Source: Thamnaconus septentrionalis
Lineage: Eukaryota > Chordata > Actinopteri > Tetraodontiformes > Monacanthidae
Length of the DNA: 64,000 nucleotides
Direction: 5' to 3'
Assembly: GCA_009823395.1 (NCBI GenBank)
Contig: CM020504.1
Coordinates: forward strand, 20,926,540-20,990,539
Below are positions 53,701 to 64,000 of this stretch, one piece after another. Under the pieces are notes generated by a model that saw only the letters and a program-made list of their open reading frames with translations, ran no database searches and was not told where the DNA came from. The position numbers were made by a program, and so were the translations under genes. Every line of letters starts with the position of its first letter. Position 1 is the first letter of the stretch.

Positions 53701-55517
53701 GCAAGCAGATGATGAATGAGTCCAACTCTGACCCTCGGTCATATCTCTTATCCTCAGAGCGAGTCCCTGTTTGATTGACGCGGACAGGAGATGTTGTTTG
53801 AGAGCAACCTCAACAGAAGTCTCACACTCAGATTGTTGACTTTTCTCCTCTTTAAACGTGTGTGTGTTGTGTGTGTGCGCGTGCGCGCTCGTGGAACAGC
53901 CGGCTCGTCTCCAATGCGGCGCCACCATCAGGCTCGCATTACCGTCAGCGATAGTCCACGCAGGAGAGGTGCAGTGTGGGTAACGAGGCACCGGAGGCCT
54001 CTGGGAGGTCAGAGGTCATGCCAGCGGCGGCGCGTGAGGAAGGCCGAGCGTGCGTGTGTGTGTGTGCGCGCGGCAGAAATGGTTTTGTGCAAACACGGTC
54101 ACGCCGAGGAGCGACTTGGTTTCACTGTTTGGGCTGCGGCGCTGCTGGTTTGTTTTCTCACTTGAGAATGTTTATTTTCTCCTCTGATACGAGGAAACAC
54201 TTTGGCTCCCTGACAGGAATCCTGTCTAATCCATCAGCGCTGCTCGGCCTGTGTGGCCGCCTGCACGAGGGGACAGGACGCGATACGCACATATCTGCCG
54301 CTTGCATAGCTGACATTCACCCGACGGCCTCTGTTGTGCCTTGGTGGATGTTTGTGCGAGTATAAAATCCGTGCAGCAGCTGCATATGGTTTAAAATCGA
54401 TTCAGAGCCGTACAGGAAATTTTTTTAATCCCTTCAAGGATGAAAGGATTTCACATTTGTCCTGTAGAATTTATTTGCACTGTCAGGGGAAAAAGGCTTG
54501 ATCTTTACGTCTCAAAATCTATGAAATCCCGTCTTCTTCTTCTTCTACTTATGACTGAACATCACCTCAGATTGTGGGTATAAGCAATTTGGTTTGCATA
54601 CTTGTTCTTTGTCGACCCCTCACACGTGTGTGTTTCAAAGGGATTCTCGACTGTAGATGGTCTGGACTGGACTCAGGGACGCTTCGCTTTGCTCGCTGTG
54701 TTTTGTCCTCACAATCAAAGTCTAGAAAGCCCATCAGACTTCTTGGCAGATGTGGGTTTTTTTCTTCTTTTTTCCGCAGTCCTCGTCTGTTTGCAGGCTT
54801 TCCAGTCACACAGCGTTTCTCAGGTCGTGGAAGGTCTAAACATTCTCGTAGAACCGTAGCATTTGTGATCATTTTCCAGCTTCTTTTTCATTTTCATCTG
54901 TAAACACAGAGCAAAAAAAGAAAAGGAAGAATGTTGATGATCCTCAGTAGGTCGATACTGTTTGTAAAATGAGAAGGATGCTGAGTTCTCGCTCTGGCAT
55001 TCCGTCGAGGTCACCCAAATTAAAAGCGGTCACCTCAGACTGAGAACACACAAATTAATGCGTTCTAAGTTTTGCTCCCAGTACCTGACTGATGCCCTGA
55101 GTGCATCTCTCCCAAAAATTTCACCCAGAAGATATTTTAGAGGAATGCTGTTGTTTTACCACAGCTGATAAACTACACAGGTCCTGAACCTAAACTACAA
55201 AAAAAAAAAAAAATAGCCCAGACATTCCACACACTATAACTGCAGTCCGGGATTATAGAAAACCTTATAATCCTTCAGAATTTTTACATTATTGGAAAAC
55301 AGTCAGGGGAAAGCTGTGAATAATCTCAACCTACGGCCTGTGAATCCTCTCAGCACATCCCCTGAAAGTCCACGATGTGTTTTTAATATACTGGCCAGAG
55401 GGATTCTGCTGATTTACCGCTACAGACACATTTTTTCCCAGAGGCCAGAGTCATGTCTTTGACCCAAATATCATCTCAGTTTTTCATTGAATTGCACAAA
55501 TGCCCGCACACCCTGTC

Positions 55518-55519
<2 letters not shown>

Positions 55520-55573
<54 letters not shown>

Positions 55574-55677
55574 TCCACGGTGAGTTATGAGTGAGATACC
55601 TCACGCAGCAAAGGAGTCGGCTCAGCGATTAACTCGCAATAAACCTTTACAGCCTGATGATGATGGCTTGTTGAGGT

Positions 55678-55712
<35 letters not shown>

Positions 55713-55802
55713 AGCGGCCCCCATATGCAGCCCAACGTGCATATAGTAAATGCTGCTTGGAGGTCCCTTATTAACTCAGTGTTTAATAAGGGTTTGAGAG
55801 AG

Positions 55803-55839
<37 letters not shown>
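55520..55839. repeat. Cluster of three (GT)n arrays
   Basis: GT runs at about 55520-55571, 55683-55711 and 55807-55839 are separated by unique sequence of 95-110 bp in the stard13 intron. Confidence 0.93.
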
Positions 55840-55843
<4 letters not shown>

Positions 55844-56205
55844 ATGCTGCATTGCTTTAACGAGCCTGGAAGTGGATTTGGCCGGGGTCCCAGTCTCTCC
55901 CTCTGCTTCCTCCTCTCTTCATTTCCCTCTCTGTCTCTCTGCCCTCTGCTGTCTTCTCTGACCGGTCCGGCTTCAACTTTCCGCCCTGACTGGTTTTACA
56001 GTAACTGTTGCCGATTTCCCGTCAGAAAGTGTATCCTGTTTGCGCTGTCAGTGCTTTTTTTCAAGATTTCCCGGACCACTGGTTCACTCTTGTCAAGACT
56101 ACCAAACTGTATTTGTCCGCTGTATCTCCCTGGTTTTTCCAAACTCTTTGTCATATCTTGTTTCTCAGCTTTGTAATAGTGATGGGCGTTCCGAGAACCG
56201 GCTCT

Positions 56206-56290
56206 TTTGGCTCGGCTCACTAAAAAGAGACGGCTCTTTTGGCTCGGCTCACTAAAAAGAGCCGGCTCTTTCGGCTCCCAAACGGCTCTT
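56206..56290. repeat. Subterminal tandem repeat of the hAT element
   Basis: Two near-identical units of about 39 bp built from GGCTCTTTTGGCTCGGCTCA and CTAAAAAGAG, followed by a third partial unit. Such arrays are typical transposase-binding regions of hAT elements (family knowledge). Confidence 0.8.
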
Positions 56291-56661
56291 TAAATTTTTT
56301 GGTGCCTAAAATAATTTATTACCAACAGTAATAAAAGATTATGCGTAATATGAATTACTAATGTAAAAAAAGAAACATGGACTATATCCAATGTTTATAA
56401 TATAAACACACCTTTATTTATACACTCTACAGAGTGATAAAAACTAAGATACTAAGATAGAAAGTGCAAAAAACAAATGTTTCACTATTTACAAATGAAC
56501 TTAAATAACTATTAACAATTTTAAACTTTTAGTTTTTTACTACTAAACACATTTAAAGTCAAACAACATAAGCTTACAGAAACTCACACAACAAAATATA
56601 AATTCAAATGTGTAAAACAAAAAGAAAAAAAAAATCAGCATTCAGATAACAGTTTTGTCCT

Positions 56662-56830
56662 TTAGTGAAGATTGACATTGAGAAAAGCCAAGTGCCTCAG
56701 CGTTGAGGGGCTGATCCTGTTTCTTCTCTCTGTAATTATCTGCCCTGTTTCGGAGAAGATTCTCTCTGAGGGGACTGATGTCTCAGTGCCATCACATGTG
56801 TAAGGCGTGGGTAAATTGAAGCCTTAGTTT
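56662..56830 (-). pseudogene. hAT transposase C-terminal fragment
   Basis: Read on the minus strand to a TAA at 56664-56662, the frame contains SVPSERIFSETGQI, ITERRNRISPS and LAFLNVN. This is the conserved hAT dimerisation motif. The rest of the transposase is missing or decayed, so it is a relic rather than a gene. Confidence 0.85.
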
Positions 56831-57094
56831 CGTCAATGTAATTAAAATGTGTCCAGATTTTGCTGCGTTTCCTGTTGCCACTCATTTTATTTTATTTTGT
56901 TTTGTTTTGTTTTGTTTTTTTACCTTTTCAGTCCATTTACATTGTGGCCCCTGCTCTTTTTCTCTCTCGTCATGAGTCTCCGTCCCTCCTATCATCTTTG
57001 TGTATCGTCTGTGTGTGTAACTCCCACCCCTCCACCTTCTGCTCAGCACAGACACAGAGACGACGCCACACATATTGACCAATCAAATGTGGCT

Positions 57095-57096
<2 letters not shown>

Positions 57097-57171
<75 letters not shown>
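57097..57171. repeat. (GA)n microsatellite
   Basis: About 75 bp of perfect GA repeat inside the hAT remnant region. Confidence 0.97.
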
Positions 57172-57175
<4 letters not shown>

Positions 57176-58112
57176 AGAGAAAAAAAAAATTCAGACGGGA
57201 GCCAGCTGCAAATCAGGAGCCGGCTCCCGTCGTTCACGTCAAAGAGCCGATGTTTTCTTCCTGCTTGCCTGCTGTTGCTACCTGGTCTTTGTTTGTTTGT
57301 TGGCTTTTTGGCCCTCATTCACTTTGCATTTGTGTCGTGTGTCACTTTTTTGTTCTATAATATCAATATCACGCTAGAGGAACAGGAAGTGCTGCAATAA
57401 GGGGGCTCAAAGCTGAGGAACTCACGATTCTTGCTGGTTTCTTAAACATAAATCATCAAGTCAGTGAACTCAGCAGATTGTTGGACGCTTCCCACCCTGC
57501 ATGCATGTGATGTATGTGTATGTAATGCTGTTAGCGTGCTTGGCTAAGGTTGCTAATGCATTTGCTCAATCGCTATAATGCCCCGAGCCACGGATGCACA
57601 TTTTAATCAGGCATCAGCATTTTGTTTACATGTGATAAACAGTCGTGCGCTCGTGCAGGTTATCAGCAGTGCAGTTCTTGCTATTTTGTTCATGCGAGTT
57701 CACATTTGTGTACTTGCCTGTACAATCTTTTGTGCTTGTGTGTGGTCCCGCAACCCTACACTAGCGTGGAGGAGGAGGGGAAAAAAAATAAGAAAAATGC
57801 CGGCGGAAGGAAGTTGGTCCTTGAGGATTTTTCCTTGTGAAACGGTCATTTGAACGGCTAAAAAAACTGCCTGGATGTGTTGTCAGTGCTAAGTGCCTTT
57901 TCAAAACGAGGCCTCCTATCAGCATGTGATCAGGACTCCCGTGACCTGTGGAGTTTCCTCCGTGTCCATTAGCTATTGTTATCCCCTGCCTTGCCAGTCT
58001 GGCCCCAGGTCCTGCCACTTCCACAAGGAAAGCCGCAGCCTCTCGACCCCCCGCGTCTGTCTCCGGTTCCAGCCTCTCTACCTTGGGCACACTCCACCTC
58101 CCACATGCTCTC

Positions 58113-58116
<4 letters not shown>

Positions 58117-58146
<30 letters not shown>
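58117..58146. repeat. (TC)15 microsatellite
   Basis: A perfect 30-bp TC run in the stard13 intron. Confidence 0.93.
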
Positions 58147-58148
<2 letters not shown>

Positions 58149-59050
58149 CATTTTCCTCTCTCTCTCGCCCCTTCTGGTCAAGACCTTTGCTTTGTGCCCC
58201 TGGCTCCCCGGCAGGCCAGGCTGATAGCATCTCCTGCTGTAGGTGATCCTCTCTGCAGGGCGAGAGGTGGGCCGTGTCAGCAGACCTTCCTGGCTGGACA
58301 AGGGAAGTAGTTGTTGTTGCTGCTGCGGGAGAGCGTGGAAAGATGGAGAGTCTGAATTAGCTCCTGACCCACTTTTTCTTCTGGCCCGTTTATTTTTATT
58401 TTTTTTTCAAAGAGTTGACCAGCTCGGTGTTCCTCAACAGCCCTGGCAGAAATACTGACTCAGTGATACTAGAATCATATGGATCGAGTGATCTATTTTT
58501 CATGATAGATCACGATAAGCTTTCCAGGTCCTGGAATAATATAAATATGAATTATTTATTCCACTAGTTTTTTTTTTTTTGGCTCCGGCTGATCAGAGTC
58601 AAGCGCTGGGCAGAAAAACCCAAATAGTTTCCACTCAAACGCTCGCTGTCTCTTGCCAGAAAATTAAAAACGTCTCAAAACTTTTTTTTTGTTACGATTT
58701 GAGTCATCAGTCATCTGAATTCATCTGTTTGATTCAGGAGCCCTCCGTCAGTCACTGAGTTCATCTCGTGAGCCAGGGTTAACAGCTTCAACTCTAAATA
58801 AGAACAACAGCACAATGGAAGGTGTGCAAACCTTCCACTGTGCAGATGACAATAGTCGTGTTTTTTACGGAAGCAACATTTTGTCCAAATTTGAAAAGTC
58901 ACATTCTTTCAGTTGATGTTGGGTTGCTGAAAACCAATATCACTGTCCTGGGAGAGTGCATAAACAGATGTGATTCGAAGCCTGCTGCCTTATTTTAAGG
59001 AAGTGAGTACACATATGGAATTACTATGTGCTTCATATTAAAATGATTAG

Positions 59051-59054
<4 letters not shown>

Positions 59055-59086
<32 letters not shown>
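59055..59086. repeat. (GT)16 microsatellite
   Basis: A perfect GT run of about 32 bp in the stard13 intron. Confidence 0.93.
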
Positions 59087-59087
<1 letters not shown>

Positions 59088-59631
59088 TTCAGTTTAGAAC
59101 AGATAGTATGAGTGAGGAATTTAGGTCAAGGTCACAATGTGCCATCTGTTCACTGGTTTTATTTAATCTGGAGTTTTTCTCCTTTCAGCAGGCGGTTAGT
59201 TCCCACTCAAGACATCGTGCTGCTTAAAGTGCCGGCAGCATACCAAATTCTTTTTTCCCACTGTTTTCTAAATTGTCTCTGGCCTGTCAGCGAACTCCCC
59301 AGAAAACTCCCCATCCTTTACTTCTTTTACTTCTCCGCTTTTCAGCTTGTGTGTGCTGAAACGCGCAGTTCCAGGAATCGTTCTGTGTGCTGATCTGCTC
59401 CGGCTGAATAACTTAGTGGTGCTCAGAATAGCCGGCGGAGAGCTGGGAGAAAGTGGCAGTGATGAAGGGGAGAAAATGTGAGATGGGAACAGGAAGAGAT
59501 GGGACAAAAAAAGGAAAGGAGTGTAGATGTTAAGGCTCCTATACCCTGAGTCGGATCTCCTTTTTTAATCTGCATTCAGGTGGAGGAGCCACAAATGATT
59601 AAAAACAACTTGATATACCTTAATAAAACTA

Positions 59632-59671
59632 ATAAAACAGAGGGCTAATAATATTTAGCCCTCTGTTTTAT
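59632..59671. repeat. Perfect 17-bp hairpin
   Basis: The arm ATAAAACAGAGGGCTAA at 59632-59648 and its exact complement at 59655-59671 surround a 6-nt loop, TAATAT. Confidence 0.95.
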
Positions 59672-60074
59672 GCCTGCTGCAAAAACACCCAGTTTCAGCT
59701 TCTTGTCAATTTTTTTTTAACCTTCCAAATGTTTGGAAAGAGACAAAAACAGGGCGGGACCAAAGACTGGCTGGAGGTGTGGTCACTCAACTGGGAGAGC
59801 TACCAATGAGAGGTCTGTGCCCTTTGTGACATCACAGTGGCCTGATTACCAGAACTGCATGTTTTAAATTCGTTTGAAGAGGCGAGAGACTCGCTGTTGT
59901 TTGAAAGCGATGCAACATTAAGTGGTTGTTGCATAATGTGGGACAGTGGAGCCGGCTGCACCAGATGCTTTCGTAACATTGGTTGATCACATAATGTTTT
60001 AAATTATTGATCAGGCTGAACTCACTCACCCACTCTGTCAGCATAGTGAAGGTATTGACCTTTTATACTAACGC

Positions 60075-60618
60075 TGTCACGGCCCAGCCAGCAAGCAGTG
60101 GCGGAGAAACCCCAGGACTGTTGAGGTTTAAACATTCACATCTGATGGAAACCTTGAATGAATTTGTCCTGGTCTGTTGTTCAGTGTTTCCTGTTTTATT
60201 TTGAAATTCTTGTGTCTCTCTTTTGTATTTTCTGTACTTTGCTTCCTGTTCCTGTTTTCCCGCCTTTTTGATGTTCACCTGTGTCTTGTTGTCAGTCCTG
60301 CCCTCAATAGTTCTCACCTGTGTGCCCTGCGCTCTTCTATAATTAGTCCTAGTCTGCCTCTGTCTGTGTCTGGTCATTGTGTTGTCATGGTGGTTTCTGC
60401 TCTCTTGCCTTGTCTGTTTTGTCTCGTTGTCAGCACCTACTGGTAGGTTGTCTGTTTCGGTTCCATTTCTACTATATGTTGAAGTTTCCTGTTTTAGACT
60501 TAACAGCTGTCGTTGAGTTTTTGTTTATTATTTGAAATTAATATTTTTCCATTTTCAACCCCCGGAGTTGTCAGCATTTTGGGTCCTGCTTCGTCCTGCC
60601 CACACCGCCGCCGTGATG
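60075..60618. mobile_element. LTR-like or TIR repeat bounded by TGTCACGG and CCGTGATG
   Basis: The ends TGTCACGGCC and GCCGCCGTGATG are nearly complementary and enclose about 540 bp of T/C-rich non-coding DNA with TTTATTATTTGAAATTAA near the right end. It resembles a common fish interspersed repeat or solo LTR. No target duplication could be shown. Confidence 0.4.
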
Positions 60619-63600
60619 GAATTGTAGCTGATTTAGAAATACTGGCATCTTAACTTTTTCCAACAATTCTCCGACTGAAATGCTTCAAGCATTTTCCCCC
60701 CACCCCTGACTATTGCGTGAAGTTGGTTCTCAATGGACCCAAACTCTTGGCCAGTAATGACCGGAAAGGAAGATTAGGGAGAGGCTCCGTCCGTCGTTGC
60801 TCCTCTTCCTCATTATTCTTCCTTTTGTAAGACGACTTTAACTCAATCCGTTTCTGTCCCTGCTCCAACATCTGATTGCTTCCCTGAGAGGCAACGCCCA
60901 TCCTCTGCTGTGTATTTACTCTGAGAAAGTCAGAGCCCCTGGGTCTCGTCCACATCAGGTCCGTTGTTGCTGCTTTGATTGGCCGTCGGAGCCCTGGAAT
61001 GTGTTAGCTTGTGTGTTTTGATTGGCCACCGCTGCGAGACAGTGTTTCACTTGTTGCTCCTTGGTTTGAGGCTGACCTCCGGGACCAGCTTTACCACTCC
61101 AGATATCGTAGACCTCGACCGGGCGCCGAGGAGAAACACAACGCTGACCCCCGGATCAAAGTCTGCAGAAGTTTGGTAGTTTTCCCACCGAGTGTTTGGT
61201 TTCCGACCCACGGCCTCCTTGTTTCCCACATCTCAACTCGAAGTCCTAAACCCCGTTCACACATTTGCATTATTCACCATGATGGCCACCTGAATTCTTC
61301 AAAGAAGTGATATTTCACTCTTTCCTAAATAGCACGATCAGACGCCGATTACGCTTTTGCACAGAATGGCAGAAGATGGAATCATTTCATTTAAAACCCT
61401 GATTTCCACATGCTTTTCGTCGGCATAGAGAATTAGTCTGGCCCTTCTATAATGGGAGGTGTAGTTCAGTGGTGCATCCACTTTGTAAAGAGCTCATAGA
61501 ATAGTCTTTTTTTTGGGTTTATTTGCCAAATGTCAGACTTAACTGTCCAGCTGCATTGAAACTTCACTGTCAGTGTATTAATGTTGACAGACACCCCACC
61601 ACTGAAGTTGCTGATCAGTTATGGCGCTCACAAAGACCAGATTAAAGAAAAAAATCAAAAAGGACCATGTTGGTCTGCTCTGACTTGACTTTCAGCCTCT
61701 AATAAGATTTACAGTTTAAGAGGTTTTCCCATCACAACAACCCCGGTGACATCTGAGGACTGTTTTCATAAGCTGGGAAAACACTTGAATCTTATCCGTT
61801 ACCCTTTAAAAAAAAAATCATATCAAATTATCCTTTTAAGTGGAGCTATTACACAATTTTGACTATATTTATTTCCTTTTAGAATTTTACCCACACATTT
61901 ATTTCCCTCCAAGAAAGTGACCTTTTTTTTTTTTTTTTTTTTCCTTTGCAGCCTTTTTCTTCCACGTCACAGTAAATTATCACCTTATATGTTTCGACCC
62001 CAGACACGGAAAAGGATTTGAGGAAAATTTAGAAAATGTCAGTGGGCCTTAATCTTTCTCTCCTTATGTCTGGGTTGTTCCGATCGTAAGCCAGTTGTGC
62101 CTGTCGGTGGCCGTGATAATGTGCTAAAATCCCTTAATCCTGCAGCCCACACGCACTGGCAGGGAACGCCGGTCACAAGGCGACGGCCCAACGCAGAAGG
62201 AAACCCGCTCACATGTGCATCCAGGAGGTATACACACGCCGGCCTCCCTGCTCTCTCTGCGGCCTCGGCTTCATTTACACACTCGTATTTTACAGTGCAC
62301 GCCGCAGCCTTTGAGAGCCACGGACTTGTCGTCGCGCCGTCTCCCTGTCCGCTAACCTGCAGGGTTTACGTTACGCCTCCAATATTTTTTACGCCTTGTC
62401 CAAGGGCCGTAAATTTATATTTGGTGTGCGCTTGGGTTGTAACTAGCAGCTGGCCATGTCACAATTCCAATAATGTTTACATTCGAGCTCCTGGTTTGAC
62501 GTTGACAGTTATTTGTGTTGCACACATTGCTTGTTAAACCCTCGGCGTGCATTAAAAGGACTCATGCGGCGTCACGTGGCCCATATTCATTTTAACACAG
62601 CAGTTTGTCATCATCATATTTGTCAAAGACGCTCAAAGTGTTTAGAAGCAACATCTGGCAGCAATGGACGCAGCTCTTTTCTAGCATGTGATTATACTTC
62701 CATGTTTTGTTTTTTGTTTTGTTTTGTCTGTCTCTCTTGCAGAAGTTTCACTATGAATGTTTACACACCGTTCACCACCACACTTCCTGTTACAATGGCT
62801 TCCTTTTTTTCTTCTTCTATGCTCTTAATTTCTGTTCCATTGCACATGCAGCACGCCTTTGACTGACATTTGAATTCTGTATGTGCGTCTACATGTGTTC
62901 ATATCACATTGTGTTATTTAATTACCTTAGATGTACAGGTGGTAGTTTCTCTTGTAGAATCAACTTCACTTATCTGGGTTGAAGAATTTCATTTAGCAAA
63001 CAAAAAAATATATATACTCAGCTTGTTGCAGTGCTATTTTCTTCTGTTTGTTTTATTTTTTTGGTGCCTTTTAGCCTTAATGAATTGCATTGCTGCTGTG
63101 TTTTATCAACAAACAGGAACTAAAATTGTGGCAGGTTTTTTTTTTAGTTTTTTTTTAGGTTATTTTTCACAATTTCTTACTTCCTCTCTACTTGCGCCAG
63201 TTCTCTGTTGAAAGTCACATTTTGAGTTCCTCACCTCTGAGAAGACTATTAATGGAAGCATTCATGAGGTGGACGTGGAAGGTGGTGTTGGGTGTCTGGA
63301 TCAGGGAAGGATTGTGCTGACCGCTCTGCATGTCAAGCGTGTTCCGACACGCTGAAACGTTGAATCAGGTCTCCTCTGACCTGGAACTCAACACCACTAA
63401 CAGGACATCCGATGGTGTCGAGCGCTGGGCAGCTGAGGAGCATCCTGGCCGACCTGGCCGCTCTGTCTGGCATTCCTGGGATAACCTGGGTGGGTCCCGT
63501 GGCTTGGGATGACATTCCCAAAGCTCTTGACCTGTCAGAGGGTGGACGGCGGGAGTCTCAGCCCAGACGCTCCATGTTTGTCCACTTTCCCTTCAGGTTG

Positions 63601-64000
63601 TTGGACTGGCTATTGTATGTCTTGTTTATGTTTAGGATCTCCTCCAAAATGACATAGCTTATTTCAGGGGGTTAATACAACTGAATTGAAATTGGCTGGA
63701 CAGTTGGACAGGAACACATTCGGTGCAGTGAACTCATCAGCCACTTTAAGGGCCGACAATAAACTTCATTGCTTTTACTTTCCCTTAAGTGTTTTTTTCA
63801 CCTTGACAATTTCACTTGAGAAAGGTTCTCTAACAGCACTCTGTGTCCCTGGCCTGTTTGTGAAAATGAAAACGTCATTTACTTCTTTGGCTAATTACAC
63901 CACTTTTCAGAAAATGTGTACAAAACCGTTTTTGAAATTGGCCCTTTGTGATGTCATGATGGCCACTCATAACTCTCCCAAGTGATTGGCAACGCCCCCA

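Larger units (their letters stand above)
56176..57250 (-). mobile_element. hAT transposon remnant
   Basis: It starts near 56180 with GTGATGGGCGTTCCGAGAAC and a subterminal array rich in GGCTC and AAAAAGAGC. A CGGCTCCCGT block near 57220-57232 is likely the opposite subterminal region. The central part encodes the C-terminus of a hAT transposase on the minus strand. A (GA)n array interrupts the right side. Exact ends and target duplication were not resolved. Confidence 0.7.
48490..64000 (+). other. stard13: stard13 long intron (no supported exon to the window end)
   Basis: About 15.5 kb with no frame that I can tie to the DLC family. It is filled by a SINE, a hAT remnant, an LTR-like repeat, many dinucleotide arrays and unremarkable AT-rich DNA. 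Teleost stard13 genes may have alternative first exons in this interval; none was recognised. The end of the gene is outside the window. Confidence 0.5.

Noticed and set aside
63412..63657. Open frame of 81 codons near the right end
   Set aside because: It has some coding-like composition but no recognised domain, no clear splice sites and stops in neighbouring sequence. It may be a degraded repeat.

Overview
The window looks like nuclear DNA of a ray-finned (teleost) fish. It has split genes with GT-AG introns, many (GT)n, (AAT)n and (GA)n microsatellites, teleost-style SINEs and TIR transposon remnants, and vertebrate orthologues with mostly short introns. No prokaryotic gene, CRISPR array or virus was seen.

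Layout. Bases 1-2090 are probably the 3' end (terminal exon and 3' UTR) of a plus-strand gene entering from the left. 2569-4045 (minus) is zar1l in four exons. 5440-26500 (plus) is pds5b, a cohesin regulator, with 34 coding exons at 9470-25980. 28412-35778 (plus) is kl (alpha-Klotho) in 13 coding exons. 36449-38464 (minus) is rfc3, the clamp-loader subunit, in nine exons and convergent with kl. 41389-48489 (plus) is the 5' part of a DLC-family RhoGAP gene, best read as stard13, whose catalytic exons would lie beyond the right edge. 48490-64000 shows only intron-like DNA with repeats.

This is the ZAR1L-PDS5B-KL-STARD13-RFC3 neighbourhood of human chromosome 13, with differences. BRCA2, N4BP2L1 and N4BP2L2 are absent between zar1l and pds5b, and the rfc3/stard13 head-to-head pair is flipped relative to kl. 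The genes do not form a pathway: pds5b and rfc3 act in S-phase chromosome biology, kl is an FGF23 co-receptor, zar1l is an oocyte mRNA regulator and stard13 acts in Rho signalling.

Main points to check: a one-base deletion that breaks the pds5b frame at 17351-17354; a perfect (GT)72 tract touching a pds5b splice acceptor, with a similar case in stard13; two inverted copies of one MITE flanking two pds5b exons; a Klotho KL1 domain lacking both catalytic glutamates; a probable GC-AG intron in rfc3; and a 24-bp-arm AT-rich palindrome just upstream of the stard13 start.
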